From Microbacterium sp. LWO13-1.2 (GTDB taxonomy: Bacteria; Actinomycetota; Actinomycetes; Actinomycetales; Microbacteriaceae), in the NCBI RefSeq assembly GCF_038397725.1, contig NZ_CP151634.1:744001-808000 (forward strand): a DNA stretch of 64,000 bases, read 5' to 3'. The notes beneath the pieces were generated by a model. The model saw only the letters and a program-made list of their open reading frames with translations. It was not told where the DNA came from and did not search any database. Position numbers and translations under genes: made by a program. Of this stretch, positions 50,849-58,486 are shown piece after piece; position 1 is the stretch's first letter, and each line of letters opens with the position of its first letter.

Positions 50849-51361
50849 ATGGAGGTCAAGCGATACACACTGCTCGCGGCGGTGGCTCTAGCAGTGGGTC
50901 TGCTCACGGGGTGCGCCGCCGTGGATCCGCGCGGGATAGCCGAAGAACGACTGAGTGACAGCGTGGCGACGTCCGTTGCAGCCATGGCAGAAGTTGTCGC
51001 GACCGCATCCGACGACGCGGCCCTCGTCGCGACGGACTACACAACCGTCGCCAGTAGCCAACTCCTGTCGGGTCTCACGGAGCAGCCCGAAGGCGGGGCG
51101 ACAGACACTCTGTACTGCTTGGACCGCGTCGACGGCGAGATCACGGCGTGCGTTTTCTACCCCATGGATGTCGACATACCCTCCGGACTCGACGGTTTCT
51201 ACGCGAGTGTCTACGGATGCGCCGAACTGTCAGGCATCCCGGGTAGTCGCGATATCACGGTGAAGGACTCGGAGTGCCCGCAGGAGCTGGTCGACTGGTT
51301 CTCCGAACGGTCCTCCGTCGAGGTTCCTGACGCAGTATCCATCGCGGCCTTCGTCGACTGA
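50849..51361 (+). CDS. Hypothetical lipoprotein
   Basis: A 170-residue protein with a clear lipobox (VGLLTGC, Cys22). A helical, Asp/Ala-rich region follows, then a small domain with four cysteines (YCLDRVDGEITACVFYP, VYGCAEL, DSECPQELVDWF), probably two disulfides. I do not recognise a family. It appears monocistronic, with a possible TATGGT -10 about 50 bp upstream of ATG 50849. Confidence 0.7.
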   Translation: MEVKRYTLLAAVALAVGLLTGCAAVDPRGIAEERLSDSVATSVAAMAEVVATASDDAALVATDYTTVASSQLLSGLTEQPEGGATDTLYCLDRVDGEITACVFYPMDVDIPSGLDGFYASVYGCAELSGIPGSRDITVKDSECPQELVDWFSERSSVEVPDAVSIAAFVD

Positions 51362-51577
51362 CCTCGCACCGTCGTCTACGCCGGCCGCGCCATCCCGGGC
51401 CCCTGGGGGCATCCCGCGCCGAAAGGATCCGATAACCCGGTCAAACACTCGACACAGAGATTTCATCCGCAAACCGATTGTCTTACCCCAAGCGAGTTGA
51501 CAAACTGGGGGCTTGCGCCGATTCCGTCGGGATTCTCCCGGCCGGGTGGCAGGCGCCGATACCTGAAATGGGGATCC

Positions 51578-52033
51578 ATGGGCCTCTTCGATCGCATGAA
51601 GGACAAAGCCACGGGCGGGCAGGACTGGGCCGCACAGGCTGCAGCGGCGCAGGAACTCGCCAATCAGCATCTGCGCGACGCCGGCTACACCGACGGTTCT
51701 CCCGTCACCATGGCGAACGCCGGAAGCGTCGGCGCCGACATGTACGCCGACCGCGAGGTGCTCACTGCCTACGGCAATGAACTGAACCGGATCATCGCCA
51801 TCGGACACAGCGGCACCTCGGTCATCCGCTCAGCCGTCGACACCGGTGAACGCATCTCGGGCAACCCGTGGTTCCAGCTCGAGGTGGAAGTGACCCTCGC
51901 CGGTGGCGCGCCGTACATCGTGTCGAAGCGCGAGATGGTGGCACCGATGTTCATCGCCAACTACGCGGTGGGAAGCACGCACGACGTCAAGGTCGATCCG
52001 GCTGACGCCCAGAACATCGCCTTCACGAGCTGA
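51578..52033 (+). CDS. Hypothetical protein, tandem paralogue A
   Basis: A 151-residue cytosolic protein of no named family. An amphipathic start (MGLFDRMKDKA) and an Ala-rich linker lead to a beta-rich domain from about residue 70: RIIAIGHSGT, NPWFQLEVEVTLAGGAPYIVSKREMV, then GSTHDVKVDPADAQNIAF. The same scheme is seen in the next gene and in the gene at 31983, so the three are probably distant paralogues. The upstream in-frame extension to 51497 is not family-like. Two bases separate its stop from the next start. Confidence 0.7.
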   Translation: MGLFDRMKDKATGGQDWAAQAAAAQELANQHLRDAGYTDGSPVTMANAGSVGADMYADREVLTAYGNELNRIIAIGHSGTSVIRSAVDTGERISGNPWFQLEVEVTLAGGAPYIVSKREMVAPMFIANYAVGSTHDVKVDPADAQNIAFTS

Positions 52034-52035
52034 GC

Positions 52036-52458
52036 ATGGGCATCTTCGGCGACATCGGTCGCTTGATGAAGGCCGGTGCGAAGCAGACCATGAACACCGA
52101 CTATGCGGCGAACCTCAAGCACTCGGCCGACCTCGCCGAGCAGTACACGGCCTACGACCCGAACGCCCCGCACGGCACGCACGGAGCCGCCACGGCCAAC
52201 CCCTTCGCGAACATGGCCGCGTTCGAGACCATGCTGCGAGGCTCCGGCACCGTGGTGAGCCTTGCGCCCACCGGCGCAGTTGTCGAGAGCACGCCGATCT
52301 ATGCCGTGGAGCTCGATCTCAAGCTCGAGGGCCAGGACGCCTACCGCACCAGCTACCAGACGCTGATCGCCGACGGCGCTCTGTCGAACTGGCAGCCGGG
52401 GTCGGTTCTGCCGTTTCGCGTTTCACCCACGGACCCGCACTCGCTCATGCTCGGCTGA
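52036..52458 (+). CDS. Hypothetical protein, tandem paralogue B
   Basis: A 140-residue cytosolic protein following paralogue A with almost no gap. It has the same layout: MGIFGDIGRLMKAG, a low-complexity linker, then VVSLAPTGAVVESTPIYAVELDLKLEGQ, and the end GSVLPFRVSPTDPHSLMLG. Adjacent co-expressed divergent copies suggest two subunits of one complex or two ligands. Its transcript ends at the hairpin 52480-52512. Confidence 0.7.
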   Translation: MGIFGDIGRLMKAGAKQTMNTDYAANLKHSADLAEQYTAYDPNAPHGTHGAATANPFANMAAFETMLRGSGTVVSLAPTGAVVESTPIYAVELDLKLEGQDAYRTSYQTLIADGALSNWQPGSVLPFRVSPTDPHSLMLG

Positions 52459-52479
52459 TCCTCTCCATCGCAAAGAGCA

Positions 52480-52512
52480 GGTCACCCTCGCCGAGAACGG
52501 ACGAGGGTGACC
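52480..52512. terminator. Bidirectional terminator
   Basis: Perfect 11-bp arms (GGTCACCCTCG and complement) with an 11-base loop, between convergent genes ending at 52458 and 52541. Confidence 0.75.
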
Positions 52513-52540
52513 AGGCTCGACTGCATCGGACGTCGCCGAG

Positions 52541-53470
52541 TCAAGGGATCACGATGACCTTGCCCGGAATCCGCCCCTGCGCCGCCTCGGCGTGGAGCTC
52601 CCGCAGCTCGGTCAGCGGAATCCGACGCGTGACCTCCACGCGCAGATCGCCGCTGTCGACGAGCGACACCAGCTCGGCGAGCTTCTCGGCGTCGCTGCGC
52701 ACGTAGACCACGACCGAGCGCACGTTGCGCTCGGCATCGTCGGGAGCCGGCATCCAGGCGGTGGTGCTCACGACGACTCCCCCGGATCGCACGAGACTCA
52801 CCAAGGCGGTGAACTCGGCCGGCTCGATGGGCGCGAGGTTGAGCAGGAGATCCACGGGTTCGGCGACCGCGTCGAGCACGTCGGTCTCGGTGTGGTCGAT
52901 GATCTCGTCGGCACCTGCTGCGCGGACGGCATCTGCACTCCGGGGACTCGCTGTGGCGATGACATACGCGCCCGCACGCTTGGCCAGAGCGATCGCGTAC
53001 TTGCCGACGACACCACCGGCGCCGACGATGAGCACGCGCTGGCCGGCCTCGAGGCGGCCGTCGTCGAACAGCGCCTGCCGGGCGGTCAGCGCGACGGACG
53101 GGAACGCGGCGGCATCCGCGAGCGGCACGCTGGTGGGTGCCAGCACGAGTGCGTCCACCGGTGCGAGCACATACTCTGCCGCACCGCCGTCTTCGCCCAT
53201 CGGCAGGAAACCGATCACGGCGTCACCCAGCGCAAAGCCCTCGACGCCCTCGCCGATCGCGTCGACAGTGCCGGACACGTCGTACCCCGGCACGTGCGGC
53301 AGCGTCAGAGGAATCGGCAGGAACCCTGCGCGCATGCCGTTGTCGGCGGCACTGAACGCGGATGCTGCGACGCGCAGTCGCACTTGCCCTGACGCCGGGA
53401 CCGGCTGCTCGATCTCCTCATACTGGAGCACCTCGGGGCCGCCCACTTCGTGGAACCGTACTGCCTTCAT
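52541..53470 (-). CDS. NADP-dependent quinone/zinc-less medium-chain oxidoreductase
   Basis: A 309-residue MDR-superfamily enzyme. It has the GroES-like N-terminal domain (KAVRFHEVGGPEVLQYEEIE, VPGYDVSGTVDAIGEGVEGFALGD). A Rossmann domain follows with VLIVGAGGVVGKYAIALAKRAGAYVIAT. The zinc-ligand cysteines of alcohol dehydrogenases are absent, placing it with quinone reductases. GAGAGG precedes ATG 53470; the longer upstream frame runs through the promoter and is rejected. It is divergent from a MarR gene over twin operators, so expression is probably induced by a quinone or similar electrophile. Confidence 0.9.
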   Translation of the reverse strand: MKAVRFHEVGGPEVLQYEEIEQPVPASGQVRLRVAASAFSAADNGMRAGFLPIPLTLPHVPGYDVSGTVDAIGEGVEGFALGDAVIGFLPMGEDGGAAEYVLAPVDALVLAPTSVPLADAAAFPSVALTARQALFDDGRLEAGQRVLIVGAGGVVGKYAIALAKRAGAYVIATASPRSADAVRAAGADEIIDHTETDVLDAVAEPVDLLLNLAPIEPAEFTALVSLVRSGGVVVSTTAWMPAPDDAERNVRSVVVYVRSDAEKLAELVSLVDSGDLRVEVTRRIPLTELRELHAEAAQGRIPGKVIVIP

Positions 53471-53489
53471 GTCTTTTCCTCTCATCAGG

Positions 53490-53543
53490 TGCTTAGAATT
53501 CGAAGCATTAATCTGAAGATAGCACTGCTTCGAATTTGAAGCA
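53490..53543. promoter_or_regulatory. Twin MarR operators TGCTTnGAATTnGAAGCA
   Basis: Two 18-bp near-palindromes, TGCTTAGAATTCGAAGCA (53490-53507) and TGCTTCGAATTTGAAGCA (53526-53543). They sit 36 bp centre to centre between the oxidoreductase and the divergent marR-like gene, one facing each gene. Confidence 0.8.
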
Positions 53544-53560
53544 ACACGTATACTGGAGGA

Positions 53561-54061
53561 ATGACGACACCCGCCCCGCAGCTCACTCCGCAAGAGCTCG
53601 CCGCCTACTTCGCGTTCACCGAGGTGAGCAGCCTGCTGCGGCACGCGGTCGAGACGCAGCTGCGCGAGGTCGGAAAGCTCAGCTACGTGCAGTTCCAGCT
53701 GCTCGCGCGACTCGGCGACGCTGCGGACGGCAGCCAGCGGATGACCGACCTGGCGGACGGCGTCGTCTACAGCCGCAGCGGTCTGACGTATCAGGCGCAG
53801 TTGCTCGAGGGGCGCGGGCTGATCACGCGCGCGCCCTCCCCTGACGACGAACGCAGCACCATCGTGACGATCACCGACGAGGGCCGCGCTGTTCTTGCAG
53901 CCGTGTTCCCTGGGCACATCGAGGTCGTCAGCAGCATGCTCTTCGCGTCACTGGAGGAGGGCGATGTCGACACCCTCGCGCGGGTGATGACACAGGTGAG
54001 CGGGCATCTGCGCGCCAATCCGCCGCGATCTGCGGCGCCGCGGCGAACGAAGAAGGGCTGA
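53561..54061 (+). CDS. MarR-family transcriptional regulator
   Basis: A 166-residue dimeric winged-helix repressor: TEVSSLLRHAVETQLREVGKLSYVQFQLLARLGDAADGSQRMTDLADGVVYSRSGLTYQAQLLEGRGLITRAPSPDDERSTIVTITDEGRAVL covers helix 1 through the wing DDER. GGAGGA lies just before ATG 53561. It probably controls itself and the oxidoreductase through the twin sites between them. It has no conserved redox cysteine, so it likely binds a ligand directly. Confidence 0.92.
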   Translation: MTTPAPQLTPQELAAYFAFTEVSSLLRHAVETQLREVGKLSYVQFQLLARLGDAADGSQRMTDLADGVVYSRSGLTYQAQLLEGRGLITRAPSPDDERSTIVTITDEGRAVLAAVFPGHIEVVSSMLFASLEEGDVDTLARVMTQVSGHLRANPPRSAAPRRTKKG

Positions 54062-54089
54062 GTCCGCCGGCGCCGAGGCACTCGCTTCT

Positions 54090-54138
54090 GTTGGTTAGCG
54101 CGTTACTTACCAACACTTATCCCCTTAAGTGTTGGTAA
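54090..54138. promoter_or_regulatory. Three-arm inverted repeat upstream of the Fic gene
   Basis: TTACCAACACTTA and TAAGTGTTGGTAA (54107-54138) form perfect 13-bp arms with six bases between. A further TGTTGGT at 54090-54096 can pair with the same left arm. The site ends 9 bp before the GTG start, consistent with tight autoregulation or alternative folding in the leader. Confidence 0.6.
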
Positions 54139-54147
54139 CATGGGTTT

Positions 54148-55389
54148 GTGCCCACACCTACGGCCGACATTCGCATTCCGGTCGATCAGATCTCGTATGA
54201 GACGTTCGACTGGAAGCCTGGCGCGCCCGCGATGCACTCGCGCGCGGAGGTGAACCGCCAGACGGGCTCGTATGAGGCGGCGATCACGGCGCCCATTGCG
54301 GACTGGACTCCCCGCATCAACGCTGAGGATGTCGCCGATATCGAAGATGCCACCCGTCAACTGGTGGAGTTCGACACGCACGCACAACGCGTTCTCGGCA
54401 CCGACAATCCGGCCCTCGGCCCGATGACGGCGATCCTGCTGCGCACCGAGTCGGCATCCAGCTCCCAGATCGAGCAGCTCACGACATCCGCAAAGCAGCT
54501 CGCCCTCGCCGAGATCGACGAGGGCGACAAGGCCAACGCCCTCACGGTCATCGGCAACGTCCGAGCGATGGAGGCGGCACTCCAGCTGGCTGACGACATC
54601 AGCGAGGACTCGATCCTCGCCATACACAAGGCGCTGATGCTCCACCAGCGCAACTTCGCCAAAGATGATGCCGGCCGATTCCGCGCCGAGCAGGTGTGGA
54701 TCGGCCCCGGTGAAGCCGGCCCTCGGATGGCCGATTTCGTCGCACCGCATCACGACCGCATCCCCGGTGCGATTGCCGACCTCGTGCGCTTCGTCAAGCG
54801 TCACGACGTTCCGGTACTCGTCCAGGTCGCCGCCGCGCACGCCCAGTTCGAAACCATCCACCCGTTCACGGATGGAAACGGCCGAACGGGCAGGGCGCTC
54901 GCGCAATCGATCCTGCGCAACAAGGGTCTCGTCGGCTCCACCGCGGTACCCATCTCAGCGGGACTCCTGGTCGACACCGAGCGTTACTTCGCGGCGCTCA
55001 CCGCCTACCGCGCCGGCGACGCCGGTCCGATCATCCGGGAGTTCGCTTCAGCGAGTCGAGTCGCCGCGTCCACGGGCACGAAACTCGTCGACGACCTCGT
55101 CGTCCAGCTTGAGGATGCCCGCGCGAAGATGCAGAGCATTCGAGCGGATGCGGCAGCGTGGAGAGTCCTTCCTGCCCTCGTCGGCCAACCTGCGGTGAAC
55201 ACGAAGTACCTGATGAGCAGGCTCGGCTTCGGGGAGATGGCAGCGTTGCGCGCGCTGGACACTCTCACCGCGCGCGGCGTCCTCACCGAGACCACGGGGA
55301 GGGCTCGCAGCCGAGTCTGGGAGCATCGCGGCATCTTCGAGGTGCTCGATTCGTACGCTGCCGAAATCCGCCGGCTGTCGACGCGCTGA
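54148..55389 (+). CDS. Fic-domain AMPylase-type protein with C-terminal helix-turn-helix
   Basis: A 413-residue protein. The Fic core motif HPFTDGNGRTGR (238-249) has catalytic His238 and the phosphate-binding Asn/Arg, so the enzyme looks active in transferring AMP (or another nucleotide part) to a target. An inhibitory-helix-like ESASSSQIEQ lies at 101-110 within the N-terminal cap, as in class II Fic proteins; the usual Gly/Asn after Glu is Gln here. The C-terminal 75 residues (NTKYLMSRLGFGEMAALRALDTLTARGVLTET) read as a winged HTH. Start GTG 54148. A large palindrome upstream fits self-regulation. No antitoxin gene is adjacent. Confidence 0.88.
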   Translation: MPTPTADIRIPVDQISYETFDWKPGAPAMHSRAEVNRQTGSYEAAITAPIADWTPRINAEDVADIEDATRQLVEFDTHAQRVLGTDNPALGPMTAILLRTESASSSQIEQLTTSAKQLALAEIDEGDKANALTVIGNVRAMEAALQLADDISEDSILAIHKALMLHQRNFAKDDAGRFRAEQVWIGPGEAGPRMADFVAPHHDRIPGAIADLVRFVKRHDVPVLVQVAAAHAQFETIHPFTDGNGRTGRALAQSILRNKGLVGSTAVPISAGLLVDTERYFAALTAYRAGDAGPIIREFASASRVAASTGTKLVDDLVVQLEDARAKMQSIRADAAAWRVLPALVGQPAVNTKYLMSRLGFGEMAALRALDTLTARGVLTETTGRARSRVWEHRGIFEVLDSYAAEIRRLSTR

Positions 55390-55400
55390 CACCGCGCGGC

Positions 55401-56165
55401 TCAGCCCACCGGCATCCGCCCCATCGCCACGCGCACCATCGCCGCGTTGTCGGAGGCGATCCGGCCATCGGGCAGGGTCAGGGTGTCCTCGAGCCCGATC
55501 CGCGTGTCCAGACCCAGCTCGACGGCGAGGTCGAATGCCGGCCAAGCCGAGCGCTCCTCGCCGTGCAGCAGGATCGGAATGCTCGGCTCCTCGCCGACGA
55601 CATGTGCGATCAGCCCTTCGACGTGGTCACGCACCGTCTTCGCCGACTCATCCGGCAGCTCGACCAGCACGCGCAGGCATTCGCCGCGCACGGGCGAGCG
55701 ACGCCAGGCCTCAAGCCCTGCGCCACCCCAGATCCCCGCCTCGATGCGGACGCCTCGGCTGAGCAGCAACGCCGCCACCTCGTCGGCTCCAGCCTCGTGC
55801 CAGTTGACCGACGCGTAGTCGGGAAGCTCCGTCCATCCGGCGATCGCCGCCAGCCGACGCGCGACGTCGGGTTCGGCCCAGGCTCCGGTCGTCACGCCCA
55901 CCGGCGCACCAGGGCATGCCGCTCGCATCGCGCGCACCCACCGTGCGACATCGTCGCCCGCGAGACTGTCGCGGGCCGCGGCATCCTTCGGGTGCACATG
56001 GATCTCCTGCGCACCCAGCCCGATCGCCCGCGCGGCATCGTCGGCGACGACCGTCGCGTCTGCACTCAACCACGGATGCTGCACCGCATCACGAGCGCCG
56101 TTGACGCAGACCTGCAGCGTCGTGTTCCGATCCGCGCCGGAGCCCAACAACGGATCAGGCGCCAT
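55401..56165 (-). CDS. BKACE-family (DUF849) beta-keto acid cleavage enzyme
   Basis: A 254-residue TIM-barrel enzyme of the beta-keto acid cleavage family, which uses acetyl-CoA to split beta-keto acids, as in lysine fermentation. Zinc-site residues appear in EIHVHPKD (His-x-His), and the barrel continues with VGVTTGAWAEPD, YASVNWHEAGADE, GIWGG and RIGLEDTLTLPDG with the catalytic Glu region. It is shorter than many members (about 270-300). ATG 56165 lies inside the 3' end of the membrane-protein gene, so the two are coupled. The substrate is unknown. Confidence 0.85.
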   Translation of the reverse strand: MAPDPLLGSGADRNTTLQVCVNGARDAVQHPWLSADATVVADDAARAIGLGAQEIHVHPKDAAARDSLAGDDVARWVRAMRAACPGAPVGVTTGAWAEPDVARRLAAIAGWTELPDYASVNWHEAGADEVAALLLSRGVRIEAGIWGGAGLEAWRRSPVRGECLRVLVELPDESAKTVRDHVEGLIAHVVGEEPSIPILLHGEERSAWPAFDLAVELGLDTRIGLEDTLTLPDGRIASDNAAMVRVAMGRMPVG

Positions 56166-57078
56166 CGGCCTCACGCACCGCGCCGCGCCCGACCAGCATC
56201 CGCACCACCGTTCCTACGACCCCGATCACGAGCGCGACCACGGTCGGCAACCAGATCTCCTGCAGCACCAACGGGAACACCTCCATCGACGCCTTCGCCA
56301 TCTCGACGACATCGCCCTTCAGCACGCGCATCCCGAGTCCGTACTGGATCGCGGTGAACAGCGCCGGCACGACCCACAGCGCCAGCAGCGCCACGGCCCA
56401 CACGATGATCCGCCAGAGCGGACGCACGCCGCACCACACGAGCGCCGCCCCGACGATCACGGCCGGCAGCCAGTAGACCAGGGTCGACAGGAACTCCGGT
56501 GGACTGACCTCACCGGTGAACGCGACGACCCACCGGGCGACCCAGCTCGCGAACGGCACCGCGGCGAGCGCGACGCCGAGCGAGACCACGCCCACCGAAC
56601 GCCTCGACGTCATCACCAACCCCAGCTGCGCCATGAGCATGGCGGCGATGCTGCCGGCGAGCATCCCGGCGAAGTAGAGCCACGCCCGCGCATCCCCACC
56701 GTCGGCGATCCCCAGGCCCTCGGCGAGAACCCCGAAGGACTGCACGACCGCGATCAGATGCACCAGCAAGACTCCCAGCGCGCCCGGCCACGCCGCGAGC
56801 CCTCGTCCCCGCGCCAGGAAATGCACCGCGAGTCCGGAGAATACCCCGCCGAGCAGCACGAGCGAGAACAGCAGCGTCGCGTAGTACTGACTGAGCGGCA
56901 GCAGGGCGAACGGCATGTCTTCTGGCAGCGTCGCCGTTGCCCAGAGGTTCTGCAACGGCAGCTGTCCGCCGCCGACCAGCCATGGCAGCAGGCCCAGGAT
57001 GCCGCCGGCGATACCGATCACGAACGACAGGATGCCCGGGCGGCGCTTCGTGGCCACGACAGCGGATTCGTCAGTCAT
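56155..57078 (-). CDS. Hypothetical eight-helix membrane protein coupled to BKACE
   Basis: A 307-residue integral membrane protein of unknown family with about eight hydrophobic segments (such as ILSFVIGIAGGILGLLPWL, YATLLFSLVLLGGVFSGLAVHFL, LSTLVYWLPAVIVGAALVWCG, WLPTVVALVIGVVGTVV). It has no transporter signature I can name. It overlaps the BKACE gene downstream by about ten bases. A role in moving that enzyme's substrate or product is possible but unsupported. Confidence 0.65.
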   Translation of the reverse strand: MTDESAVVATKRRPGILSFVIGIAGGILGLLPWLVGGGQLPLQNLWATATLPEDMPFALLPLSQYYATLLFSLVLLGGVFSGLAVHFLARGRGLAAWPGALGVLLVHLIAVVQSFGVLAEGLGIADGGDARAWLYFAGMLAGSIAAMLMAQLGLVMTSRRSVGVVSLGVALAAVPFASWVARWVVAFTGEVSPPEFLSTLVYWLPAVIVGAALVWCGVRPLWRIIVWAVALLALWVVPALFTAIQYGLGMRVLKGDVVEMAKASMEVFPLVLQEIWLPTVVALVIGVVGTVVRMLVGRGAVREADGA

Positions 57079-57142
57079 GGGGACACCGTGTCACAGGATG
57101 CCGGATGCCGGCGGATGGCGCGGCGGAGAGCCCGTTCCGCGG

Positions 57143-57757
57143 TCAGGCGTCCGTTCCGCCGAACCTCTCCGCCGACGCGACCTGCTGTGCCACGCGCCGA
57201 AGGGCCAGCAGCAGGGGCTCGACGAGCACCGAGCCGAGCACCACGTAACGCACCGCCGCCTCGGCCGACTCGGTCGGCACCCCAGCGACCTCCGCGGCGG
57301 CGATCTGGCGGATGCTCTTCAGGTGCACCGGCATCACGTCGACCGGAACCTCGAATCCAGCGCGCTCGAGCGCCTGCAGCGCACGGGCGACGGCATACAG
57401 CACGGCGTCGTCGCACATCCCCGGCTTCCACCCCAGCCCGGCCACCAGCCGCTGCGCCTCGGTGAGATCCAGGCTCTCGTCGACGGGCGGAGTGATGGCG
57501 GCGTGGGCCGTGCCCAGCAGATCGTGCGCGTTCGCCGGCGGGTTGTCGAGAGCATCCAGCACCCGTCGGGTCTCGGCGATGCTCACTCCGGAATCGAGCA
57601 GTGCGCGAATGACCCGCAGTCGCTGCGCGTGCACCTCGCCATACGCGGCTTGCGTGGGCGCGCTCCGCTCGCCTTCGGGGAGCAACCCCTCGCGCAGGTA
57701 GTACTTGATCGTCGGCACGGTCACACCGGTCCGCGCCGACAGTTCGGAAATTCGCAT
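57143..57757 (-). CDS. MerR-family transcriptional regulator
   Basis: A 204-residue regulator. The MerR DNA-binding domain is MRISELSARTGVTVPTIKYYLREGLLPEGERSAPTQAAYGEVHAQRLRVIRALLDSGVSIAETRRVL. A C-terminal ligand-binding region of about 120 residues follows. No metal-binding cysteine cluster is present. ATG 57757 has GAGG five bases upstream. It is divergent from the DUF4188 gene, whose promoter has the long spacer typical of MerR activation and contains palindromes at 57785-57814. Confidence 0.9.
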   Translation of the reverse strand: MRISELSARTGVTVPTIKYYLREGLLPEGERSAPTQAAYGEVHAQRLRVIRALLDSGVSIAETRRVLDALDNPPANAHDLLGTAHAAITPPVDESLDLTEAQRLVAGLGWKPGMCDDAVLYAVARALQALERAGFEVPVDVMPVHLKSIRQIAAAEVAGVPTESAEAAVRYVVLGSVLVEPLLLALRRVAQQVASAERFGGTDA

Positions 57758-57766
57758 CGCCACCTC

Positions 57767-57814
57767 TTGACATCGATAGTAGCGCTATCCATTATGGATA
57801 GTGACACTATCCAT
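57767..57814 (+). promoter_or_regulatory. MerR-type promoter with overlapping palindromes
   Basis: TTGACA (57767-57772) is separated by 20 bp from TATGGA (57793-57798). CTATCCAT-T-ATGGATAG (57785-57801) overlaps ATGGATAGTG-A-CACTATCCAT (57794-57814). The alternating half-sites cover the spacer, -10 and start region of the DUF4188 promoter. Confidence 0.65.
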
Positions 57815-57829
57815 TGAGAGAAGGATACC

Positions 57830-58357
57830 ATGTCCCGAGTCATCACCGGACGCATGACCCATCGCTACGACGGCGAGCTGGTCGTGTTCCACATCGGAAT
57901 GCAGATCAACCGCTGGTGGCGTCCGGATCTGTGGATGCCCGCATTCCTTGCCATGCCCCGGATGCTCCGCGAGCTCGCCACCGACAAGGAGTCCGGCTTC
58001 CTCGGCTACGAGCTGCTGCTGGGCAGCGGCGGGCCGTACGTCGTGCAGTACTGGTCATCGATCGACAAGCTCTACGCCTACGCATCGAGCCCATCGCAGG
58101 AGCACCGCCCGGCGTGGACCCGCTTCAACAAGGCGGCCCGCAAGGCCCCTGGCGCCGTGGGCATCTGGCACGAGACCTTCCTCGTCGATCGCGCTGAGAG
58201 CATCTACGTCTCGACGAAGCCGATGGGTCTGCCCAAGGCGACGGAGCTCGTCGAGGTCGGTCGCAAGCAGGATCGTGCGCGGGCCCGTTTCGACGGTGGA
58301 CGCACGGTGGTTACACCTCAGGAACCCGTCGCGCGCCAGGCATCCGTCTCTCCGTAG
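57830..58357 (+). CDS. DUF4188 protein
   Basis: A 175-residue cytosolic protein of the DUF4188 family: RMTHRYDGELVVFHIGMQINRWWRPDLWMPAFLAMPRMLREL, then GFLGYELLLGSGGPYVVQYWSSIDKLYAYA, and a His-containing GIWHETFLV. The fold is predicted to be of the dimeric ferredoxin-like monooxygenase type, but no activity is known. GAGAAGG precedes ATG 57830. It is paired with the divergent MerR regulator, which probably activates it. Confidence 0.88.
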   Translation: MSRVITGRMTHRYDGELVVFHIGMQINRWWRPDLWMPAFLAMPRMLRELATDKESGFLGYELLLGSGGPYVVQYWSSIDKLYAYASSPSQEHRPAWTRFNKAARKAPGAVGIWHETFLVDRAESIYVSTKPMGLPKATELVEVGRKQDRARARFDGGRTVVTPQEPVARQASVSP

Positions 58358-58370
58358 GGCCCGCACGCCC

Positions 58371-58450
58371 CGCTCGGACTTGTGCACTTGCCTCGGCCAT
58401 ATTCCGGGAATCCGGCCGAGGGAAGCGCACTTGGCCGAGCCAAGCGCACG
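58371..58450. repeat. REP-like 80-bp hairpin repeat, copy 2
   Basis: Inner stem CCTCGGCC/GGCCGAGG (58391-58421) around ATTCCGGGAAT. The outer arms (GTGCACTTG on the left, AAGCGCAC on the right) pair with few mismatches. It is the same element as 22001-22080, here between the DUF4188 and TetR 3' ends. Confidence 0.75.
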
Positions 58451-58486
58451 CCCGACGGGCCCACGATGCGGCGCAGGCGGCGGATG

